From: an uncultured Lachnospiraceae bacterium
Lineage (GTDB): Bacteria; Bacillota; Clostridia; Lachnospirales; Lachnospiraceae
Length of the DNA stretch: 64,000 nucleotides
Assembly (NCBI GenBank): GCA_947626395.1
Contig: CANQRU010000003.1
Location: 85,819 to 149,818, forward strand
Reading direction: 5' to 3'
In this document: piece by piece, positions 58,679-64,000 of the stretch
Numbering within the stretch: position 1 is the first letter of the stretch
Layout of the letters: each line of letters opens with the position of its first letter
Notes under the pieces: generated by a model
What the model was told of the DNA's origin: nothing
The model's input: the letters and a program-made list of their open reading frames with translations, nothing else
Databases searched by the model: none
Translations under genes and position numbers: made by a program

Positions 58679-59473
58679 TCAATGATTCTCTGACGATTCC
58701 GGTTTATCGTCTTTTGCCATATTCTCCTTCGCCGCGCCTTCCGTCATTCCGCCCAGCAGCCAACCGAATCCTTTTCCTACCCGTTTTCCCGGATCTTTAA
58801 AATGATTCCCTTTATTCCACTCCAGAACACAGTCCGTGCCCTGCCCTTTAAGGATCTCACAGCTCTCGCGGATGCATCTGCCTACCGTCCGCATAACCGG
58901 ATTGCCGGTCCTCTCTTCACGGTCGCCCAGACTCAGATACACCCTGCCGGTCAGGATCTCCTTCTCCTTCATATAATCCACAAATCCGGGGAACCAGACC
59001 GATGGGGACACGGCCGCGGCCCCCGCGAACACATCCGTCTGGTATACCGCCCACAGCGCGAACAGTCCTGCCAGGGAATACCCGCCGATGAAATAGCGCC
59101 TTCCGGCGTCCGACGCCGCCTCCAGTACCCGATCCAGAGTCTCCCGCGCGCCCTCGCCGAAACCGTCTTCATCGGATACGGCCGACGCGTCGCCAGTGCT
59201 CTTCTCGCATGGAAATACCGGCAAAGCGTCGCCGGCGCTCTTCCTGTATGGAAATACAGCCGGCGCTTTCCACGGCGACAGCTCCCGGTTCCAATCGTCC
59301 ACCTTCAGCGCAGTCAGACAGAAATCTCCGCCCGCCAGGGCGCTTACCGTTTCCACGGTATCCGGCAGCTGCGCGAAATCATGCTCTCCGACCAGCTGGA
59401 TCAGGACATTCCGCGAATTTGTATCTCCGTAATCATATCTCGTCAGCATCCAATAATCTCCCCTGCGATCCAT
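58679..59473 (-). CDS. Alpha/beta-hydrolase esterase
   Basis: A 264-aa cytoplasmic protein. The nucleophile elbow is RRYFIGGYSLAGLFALWAVY (G-x-S-x-x-G type of esterase-D-like enzymes such as Fes/IroE relatives); AAAVSPSVWFPGFVDYM follows, then VYLSLGDREE with the acid and CVLEWNKGNHFKDPG with the catalytic His. The N-terminal part contains a 39-bp tandem duplication encoding VFPYRKSAGDALP / VFPCEKSTGDASA, an insert not usual for the family. The ribosome site (AAGGAT) is weak. Upstream lies an AT-rich stretch with five TATCGAT-type motifs. The natural ester is unknown. Confidence 0.85.
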   Translation of the reverse strand: MDRRGDYWMLTRYDYGDTNSRNVLIQLVGEHDFAQLPDTVETVSALAGGDFCLTALKVDDWNRELSPWKAPAVFPYRKSAGDALPVFPCEKSTGDASAVSDEDGFGEGARETLDRVLEAASDAGRRYFIGGYSLAGLFALWAVYQTDVFAGAAAVSPSVWFPGFVDYMKEKEILTGRVYLSLGDREERTGNPVMRTVGRCIRESCEILKGQGTDCVLEWNKGNHFKDPGKRVGKGFGWLLGGMTEGAAKENMAKDDKPESSENH

Positions 59474-59502
59474 TATCCTTATACCGCCATATTACCGCAA
59501 AA

Positions 59503-59588
59503 TATCGATTTCGTAAATTCAGATTTTTTATCGATTCGCAGTTTTTTTCTATCGATTTACAAGCTTTTATCGATCTGTACTATCGGTT
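59503..59588. repeat. Cluster of five TATCGAT-type motifs upstream of the esterase gene
   Basis: TATCGATT at 59503, 59529 and 59550, TATCGATC at 59568 and TATCGGTT at 59581, in AT-rich sequence between divergent genes. ATCGAT is self-complementary. Spacing shrinks from 26 to 13 bases. Candidate binding-site array for a regulator. Confidence 0.6.
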
Positions 59589-59638
59589 TATAGCCGGAAA
59601 TTACGAAAAGAAGAATTACAGGAATATGCAAAACGCAC

Positions 59639-59690
59639 TTGACTGTTCTGTCTAATGATGTTAGACTATATCTGTCTAATAACGTTAGAC
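59639..59690 (+). promoter_or_regulatory. Promoter with twin 17-bp BlaI-type operators
   Basis: TTGACT (59639-59644), 17 bases, TAGACT (59662-59667). Two inverted repeats GTCTAA-TGATG-TTAGAC (59650-59666) and GTCTAA-TAACG-TTAGAC (59674-59690), 24 bp apart, cover the -10 and the start region. The BlaI-type gene follows, so these are its likely operators. Confidence 0.75.
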
Positions 59691-59770
59691 AAAATCGTTT
59701 TCCATTTATCATTCATCCGCGCCGCATTTACGCCATGCGCGGGAATGAACATACGACGGGAGGAACCATC

Positions 59771-60175
59771 ATGGAACAATTCAAGCTTGGGGAAATGGAG
59801 CAGCGTTTCGCGGAACTGATCTGGGCGGAGGCGCCCATCGCTTCGGGACAGCTGGCCAGGCGGTGCGCGGAAGCGTTCAGCTGGAAACGGACCACCGCCT
59901 ATACGATGTTAAAACGTCTCTGCGACCGGGGAATCTTCGCCAATGAGAACGGCACCGTGACGGTCCTAATGTCCCGCGAGGATTTTCAGGCTTCCCAGGG
60001 GCATCTGTTTATCGATGAGAACTTCCACGGTTCCCTGCCCATGTTTCTGGCCGCTTTCTCCAGAAAGCGGCGTTTAAGCAGCCAGGAGATCGCACAGCTG
60101 CGGAAGATGATCGCGGAATACCCGGAAGATGGACCGGAAGAGAGAAAAGGAGCAGGCGGCAGTCATGAGCCTTGA
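59771..60175 (+). CDS. BlaI/MecI/CopY-family transcriptional repressor
   Basis: A 134-aa protein from MEQFKLGEMEQRFAELIWAE; GGGAGG lies 7 bases before ATG 59771, so the 44 extra residues of the ORF (which cross the operators) are dropped. The winged HTH reads IASGQLARRCAEAFSWKRTT followed by AYTMLKRLCDRGIFANENGT; the dimerisation part is FLAAFSRKRRLSSQEIAQLR with KMIAEY. BlaI-type repressors are cut or released when the partner BlaR1-like protease is triggered. The partner gene overlaps its end by 11 bases. Confidence 0.93.
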   Translation: MEQFKLGEMEQRFAELIWAEAPIASGQLARRCAEAFSWKRTTAYTMLKRLCDRGIFANENGTVTVLMSREDFQASQGHLFIDENFHGSLPMFLAAFSRKRRLSSQEIAQLRKMIAEYPEDGPEERKGAGGSHEP

Positions 60176-62849
60176 ACATCTGTTTATTGAGATCCTGAAT
60201 ATGAGCCTGACGGCGAGCGCCGTGATCCTGGCGGTACTGCTACTGAGGCTGGCGTTAAGGCGCGCCCCGCAGATCTTTTCCTACGTGCTCTGGGCCGTGG
60301 TTCTGTTCCGGCTCCTTTGCCCGTTCTCCTTCACCTCCGGCGTCTCGCTTCTGGGATTCTGGCAGGAAAAATCAGACGATTACGGGCGGATGAACTATAT
60401 ATCGGAGGCGGCAGTATATAGCAACCCGGCGGCGGAAATGACACCTGTACCTTACGGCGGCAGCAATGGGCCTGCACCGGAAGCGGATTCCCTGAATCGT
60501 CCGTCGTTTCCGGCCCCGGCTGTTGTTTCACCGCAGACGTTTCCGCTCTGGCTGCGCGCCGGCGCCCGCGTCTGGACCCTGGGCGTCCTTCTCCTGTTGG
60601 TCTGCGGCCTGGTCTCCTGCGTCCGTCTCTGCCGGCGGCTTCAGAACGCGGTGCCGCTTGGCGGCGGTCTCTGGCAGGCCGACGGCTTCGGAACGCCGTT
60701 CGTCTTCGGCCTGATCCGTCCGCGGATCTATATCCCGGCCGGCATCGATATGGAACACGCGGATTATATCATTCTCCACGAGCGGATCCACATCCGCCGC
60801 GGCGATCACATTTTCCGGCTTCTGGCCTGCCTTGCCCTGTGTCTCCACTGGTTCAATCCGCTGGTGTGGCTGGCCTGCTCCTTAAGCGGCCGCGATATGG
60901 AGATGTCCTGTGACGAGGCGGTCCTTCGGAAAGCCGGAACCGGCGTGAAAAAGGCCTATTCCGCCTCCCTTCTGGCCCTGGCGGCCGGAGAAGGGGACGG
61001 CTCCCCACGAGGCGTTCCTCTGGCCTTCGGCGAACGGGAACCGGAGACCCGTATCCGAAACGTCCTCCGTTTCCAAAGGCCCGCGGCCGCCACGGTAGTC
61101 GTTGTCTGCCTGATCTGTCTGCTGGCCGCCGTCCTTCTTCTGGCAAATCCCAGAAGGCTGACGCCGGCTGGCGAAACCGCACCCGTTTACTACGGCGTCG
61201 TAAAGACTGCCGATACAGAAACGGACCGGCCGGCGAACAGCCCTTATGTAATTCTGATCCCCGGATTGGGAGAAATGGAAATTCCGGACGCGGAGACTGT
61301 AAAACCTTATATTGAGATCGATTTCTCAGGACTGGAGCCGGGACAGCTGGTGCGGATCGTATTTCCGGAAGGAACAGACGCGGATACGCTGACCTCGGCG
61401 GATGGGTCTGACATTCCAGATATGACGGCCGCCGATTCGGAAACTGTGAGAACCGCAGCGGACGGGTCTGAGGCCGCCGGTATGCAGACCACCGGGCAGG
61501 AAACCGTCAGGTCGGAAAACGCCGGAACCGCGGCATCCAAAACGAAATCAGCCGGCCGCTTCACCGCCGGAGCGGAAACGATCCAGGTCGTAGGCGTCGG
61601 TTTCGACCTCCTTCCGCTCGGCGACGGCCGGTATCTCTTCGCCGTTCCCATCGGCATAGCCGAAAACGCCCAGGAAGGGGACCGTCTCCTTCTCTACTGC
61701 CGACAGACCGGCAACATTGAAAACGGCGCAGCAGCCCCTCTCCTCTTCGCCGACACCCGAGTGGTAGCGGTAGACGCGGGGCAGTATGACGTCTGGGTCA
61801 CGCTTTCCGCTGAGGAAACGGCAACATTCCTGGCCGGTTTCGGCTCCGGAATCCTGTCCGGCTCCGCTTCCGGAATCTCCTGCGAATTGGAGCGCTCAGC
61901 GGTTCCCGAAACCCTCACTCCGGACATTCTGCGCGACGGCGCTGTCCCGGACGGAGCCTATCTGATCTATCCCCGCTCTCTCTCCCGCAGCGCGCGGGGA
62001 TTCGACCGCTACGTCATCCCTGAATGGCCGGAAGGCGAAGAACTGCCGTTCCTTCCTTTCGCAGACGACTGTACCTTCCTGGTCAACCGAAGTTTTGAGA
62101 CTCTGCGGTACGAGGAAACCGGCTTCGACGAATTTGCAAAGCTCCTGACGGATGGTCTGGACTGGCAGGATACACCGGTCCACGCGGTTTTCACGAACGG
62201 CCGGATCAGCCAGGCCGCTCTGGAAAGCGCCTTCTACAAAGCCGGTATCTCCTATATGGCCCTTGAGGGCACGGACAGTTGGTACAATGATCTTCCGGAG
62301 CTTACCGAACAGCCCACCAGCGCCGACGCCCTGGCGGCGTATTACAGGCTTGCGCGGACCGAAACCGCGGATGTCTCCGACGCCCGGGGCGCAGAACAGA
62401 TTGATATCTATACCGGCAATATCGGCGACGGGGACAGCGGGATCGTGCTCGTCCGGTACAACAATGAAGAAGCGGGCCAGCTTTCCTTTTCCCTTTCCGC
62501 CCACTCTGCCCGGGCCGGATGGAACAATATCTACGCCGGGGAGCTGGAGGAAACCGGATATCTCTTGACGGTCCATATCGAGAATCGCGACACCTTCGGC
62601 GAATATTCCTACCAGGTGTTCCGCCTGAGTGACGAAGGCCAGATCCGGCAGATCGCCGGCTCATCCTTCCGCTTTTACGAAAGCCATGACGGTTATGACG
62701 AGGAACTGTTCCGCCGGTGGTGCGGCAATCTGGAAGTCTGGCTGGCGAACAGCCATCTGCTTCTGTCCTCCCAGGAAGGCGGACTGCGCACGGATCCGGT
62801 GTCTGACGCGGAGAGGTACAATTTTCAGACGCTTAACCCGCGCTTATGA
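60165..62849 (+). CDS. BlaR1-like M56 metallopeptidase sensor with a large novel extracellular domain
   Basis: An 894-aa protein from MSLEHLFIEILNMSLTASAV (ATG 60165, inside the end of the blaI gene). Membrane helices lie near residues 10-30, 40-60 and 135-155; the zinc site is YIILHERIHIRRGDH (HExxH form, His205-His209) with the glutamate in SCDEAVL; another helix at about 305-325 (VVVVCLICLLAAVLLL). The remaining 570 residues outside are not the penicillin-binding domain of BlaR1: they have a Thr/Ala/Glu-rich linker, repeated strands (VQVVGVGFDLLPLGDGRYLF, LLYCRQTGN) and a C-terminal part (YQVFRLSDEGQIRQIAGSSF). The signal is therefore probably not a beta-lactam. On sensing, it would cleave the BlaI-type repressor. 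No beta-lactamase or resistance gene is nearby. Confidence 0.9.
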   Translation: MSLEHLFIEILNMSLTASAVILAVLLLRLALRRAPQIFSYVLWAVVLFRLLCPFSFTSGVSLLGFWQEKSDDYGRMNYISEAAVYSNPAAEMTPVPYGGSNGPAPEADSLNRPSFPAPAVVSPQTFPLWLRAGARVWTLGVLLLLVCGLVSCVRLCRRLQNAVPLGGGLWQADGFGTPFVFGLIRPRIYIPAGIDMEHADYIILHERIHIRRGDHIFRLLACLALCLHWFNPLVWLACSLSGRDMEMSCDEAVLRKAGTGVKKAYSASLLALAAGEGDGSPRGVPLAFGEREPETRIRNVLRFQRPAAATVVVVCLICLLAAVLLLANPRRLTPAGETAPVYYGVVKTADTETDRPANSPYVILIPGLGEMEIPDAETVKPYIEIDFSGLEPGQLVRIVFPEGTDADTLTSADGSDIPDMTAADSETVRTAADGSEAAGMQTTGQETVRSENAGTAASKTKSAGRFTAGAETIQVVGVGFDLLPLGDGRYLFAVPIGIAENAQEGDRLLLYCRQTGNIENGAAAPLLFADTRVVAVDAGQYDVWVTLSAEETATFLAGFGSGILSGSASGISCELERSAVPETLTPDILRDGAVPDGAYLIYPRSLSRSARGFDRYVIPEWPEGEELPFLPFADDCTFLVNRSFETLRYEETGFDEFAKLLTDGLDWQDTPVHAVFTNGRISQAALESAFYKAGISYMALEGTDSWYNDLPELTEQPTSADALAAYYRLARTETADVSDARGAEQIDIYTGNIGDGDSGIVLVRYNNEEAGQLSFSLSAHSARAGWNNIYAGELEETGYLLTVHIENRDTFGEYSYQVFRLSDEGQIRQIAGSSFRFYESHDGYDEELFRRWCGNLEVWLANSHLLLSSQEGGLRTDPVSDAERYNFQTLNPRL

Positions 62850-62910
62850 CCGTCCGTACTTACACCCGTATTCATACCGCTTCGTATTCTCCGGCAGTTC
62901 TATGTTCCGT

Positions 62911-63040
62911 CATGCATTGTCCTGCCGGTGACACACATTTTCATCATGCGTTTTCCGCCGGCGCCGCATATTCCGTCATGCGTTTTCCGCCGGCGCCGCA
63001 TATTCCGTCATGTGTTTTCCGCCAGCGCTGCATATAGAAT
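62911..63040. repeat. Four tandem 32-bp repeats after the BlaR1-like gene
   Basis: A diverged 34-bp copy (62911) is followed by 32-bp units at 62945, 62977 and 63009; the first two of these are identical and share CATGCGTTTTCCGCCGGCGC. No spacers. The rest of the 354-bp gap 62850-63203 holds the palindromic sites at 63103-63163 and nothing else recognised. Confidence 0.88.
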
Positions 63041-63102
63041 CATCTTTTAAATTATTCATTGCAAGCGATTTGAATTATTGCCAAAATACATCGCCTTTCC
63101 GC

Positions 63103-63170
63103 ATAAAATTACTGATATTAGTCAATAACTAATATCAGTAATTTTATTCTGCACCAATATCGGTTATGAT
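63103..63170 (+). promoter_or_regulatory. Large palindrome and three matching operator-like sites before the HTH gene
   Basis: ATAAAATTACTGATATTAGT (63103-63122) and its exact complement (63128-63147) form a 20-bp perfect inverted repeat with a 5-base loop. Three 12-bp sites of pattern ACYRATATYRGT are contained or follow: 63111-63122, 63128-63139 and 63152-63163. A TATGAT -10 (63165-63170) follows directly; the -35 is poor. Probably operators of the HTH protein. Confidence 0.68.
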
Positions 63171-63203
63171 TCAGACAATTCTACCGCAGACTGGAGCAAT
63201 ATC

Positions 63204-63404
63204 ATGATCGTATTTGATAAATTGTGGAAAGTGATGAAACAGAAAGGTATCTCCCAATACAAGCTGATCAACACCTATGAGGTCAGTCCTTCCCAACTGA
63301 CCAGACTGAAGAGAAATCAAAGTGTCAGCACAAATACCATCGACAAATTCTGCACGATTCTGGATTGTGATATTTCTGACATCATGGAATATAAAAAAGA
63401 ATAA
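63204..63404 (+). CDS. Small Cro/C1-type HTH regulator
   Basis: A 66-aa protein that is almost entirely one HTH_3 domain: LWKVMKQKGISQYKLINTYE, VSPSQLTRLKRNQSVSTNTI and DKFCTILDCDISDIMEYKKE. GGAGCAATATC precedes the ATG. Such YozG-like single-domain proteins are frequent in Clostridia; targets are usually unknown. The matched operator-like sites directly upstream suggest autoregulation. It ends 34 bases from the convergent spoVAC. Confidence 0.9.
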   Translation: MIVFDKLWKVMKQKGISQYKLINTYEVSPSQLTRLKRNQSVSTNTIDKFCTILDCDISDIMEYKKE

Positions 63405-63438
63405 CTGTACACTAAAATCACACCGCGCATTCCCCCGC

Positions 63439-63894
63439 CTACAGCCATCCCAGCATCTGCCCGGCCCAATACGCTACTCCCAACACCCAACTGGACAAAA
63501 TCCCGAACAGGATCACCGGTCCGGCAATCGTGAAGATCTTCACGCCGATTCCATATACCTGACCTTCTACCTGGTACTCGATCGCCGGCGCCACGACCGA
63601 ATTGGCAAAGCCTGTGATCGGCACCAGCGCGCCCGCGCCGCCCCATTTAACAATCTTCGGATAAATATTAAAGCCGGTCAGCAGGATACTTCCCAGGATC
63701 AGCGCCAGCGTGTTCCAGGAAGCCGCAGTCTGCTGATCCAGTCCGTACACGGACATAAGACCGCTTATGACTGCCTGACCGATCATACAGATCACACCGC
63801 CGGTGATAAACGCCCGCAGCATATTCTTCCAAAGCGGATTCGCAGGCGTGATCTGCTTAACATATTCATTGTAGGAATTCTTATTGATCTCCAT
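63439..63894 (-). CDS. spoVAC: Stage V sporulation protein AC
   Basis: A 151-aa membrane protein. ITPANPLWKNMLRAFITGGV and CMIGQAVISGLM start the SpoVAC pattern, then AASWNTLALILGSILLTGFN, YPKIVKWGGAGALVPITGFA with NSVVAPAIEYQVEGQVYGIG, and AGPVILFGILSSWVLGVAYW. SpoVAC is an inner-membrane channel subunit that moves dipicolinic acid into the forespore and out during germination. GAGGAG lies before the ATG. Normally spoVAD and spoVAE follow; here the next sequence downstream is the convergent HTH gene, so this copy is separated from its usual partners. The 5' flank leaves the window. Confidence 0.93.
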   Translation of the reverse strand: MEINKNSYNEYVKQITPANPLWKNMLRAFITGGVICMIGQAVISGLMSVYGLDQQTAASWNTLALILGSILLTGFNIYPKIVKWGGAGALVPITGFANSVVAPAIEYQVEGQVYGIGVKIFTIAGPVILFGILSSWVLGVAYWAGQMLGWL

Positions 63895-63927
63895 ATCATA
63901 TTCTCCTCGTATAATTATTTTTCTTTA

Positions 63928-63971
63928 GGCGTTTGCGAAACGCCACAAGCCGCATAAATACGGCATTTTTT
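63928..63971. other. Two hairpins upstream of spoVAC
   Basis: GGCGTTT-GCG-AAACGCC (63928-63944) is a perfect 7-bp stem; GCCG-N8-CGGC (63949-63964) is followed on the plus strand by ATTTTTTG. The second has the form of a plus-strand terminator, but no plus-strand gene precedes it closely. They lie in the leader of spoVAC on the minus strand; the last 30 bases of the window show nothing further. Confidence 0.4.
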
Positions 63972-64000
63972 GTTACTCAAAAACAAATAACTCCTCACTG

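Overview
The window is chromosomal DNA of a high-GC, Gram-positive, endospore-forming Clostridia member, most likely a Lachnospiraceae gut bacterium. Support: AGGAGG-type ribosome sites almost everywhere, a T-box leader on the trp operon, a spoVAC gene, a class B sortase, a DUF6171 protein, an Rpn-family nuclease and plant-polysaccharide (arabinan, rhamnoside) loci. There are no rRNA, tRNA, CRISPR or phage genes. Species cannot be named from sequence alone.

Layout. 1-11.3 kb: the N-terminal part of a class B sortase with its own promoter, and a giant (about 3500 aa) secreted wall protein ending in an APMTG sorting signal. 11.4-16.1 kb: a small Clostridia-type hypothetical protein, an Rpn-family PD-(D/E)XK protein, an AIM24-family protein and a DUF2264 protein. 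16.3-25.3 kb: a pentose locus on the minus strand: GH51 arabinofuranosidase, DUF6171 protein, ArsR-type regulator, ribulokinase-like FGGY kinase, araD, transketolase and transaldolase, that is, a route from arabinosides to glycolytic intermediates. 25.5-28.7 kb: metY and cysK, divergent from an Rrf2 (CymR/IscR-like) regulator, with a nested palindrome between the two promoters. 28.7-31.8 kb: Nudix, histidine phosphatase, then a three-gene HTH / DUF1016 nuclease / 57-aa ORF cassette. 32.0-34.7 kb: an extended ECF sigma factor divergent from a SnoaL-LytTR regulator. 34.7-39.5 kb: a minus-strand redox group (membrane protein, 5'-nucleotidase lipoprotein, 4Fe-4S membrane protein, 52-aa CXXC protein, TlpA thioredoxin).

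39.9-47.5 kb: a complete trpEGDCFBA operon with a consensus promoter, a T-box and a bidirectional terminator at its end. 47.6-49.2 kb: a DUF234-type AAA ATPase. 49.4-57.8 kb: a rhamnoside locus (GPH symporter, TIM-barrel isomerase, uncharacterised beta-propeller-like protein, GH78 rhamnosidase), divergent from an AraC regulator with two direct-repeat sites abutting the symporter promoter. 57.8-59.5 kb: GNAT acetyltransferase and esterase. 59.6-62.8 kb: a BlaI/BlaR1-like pair with twin operators and no beta-lactamase in view. 63.1-64 kb: a small HTH regulator with three matching operator-like sites, and a spoVAC gene.

Genome-style signal: tandem duplications recur in unrelated places. Inside genes the units are multiples of three (24, 36, 39, 39, 60 bp); between genes they are 31-32 bp. 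Starts given below were moved from the longest ORF to the start codon with the best ribosome site or family fit where these differ. Domain names come from reading motifs, not from database searches.
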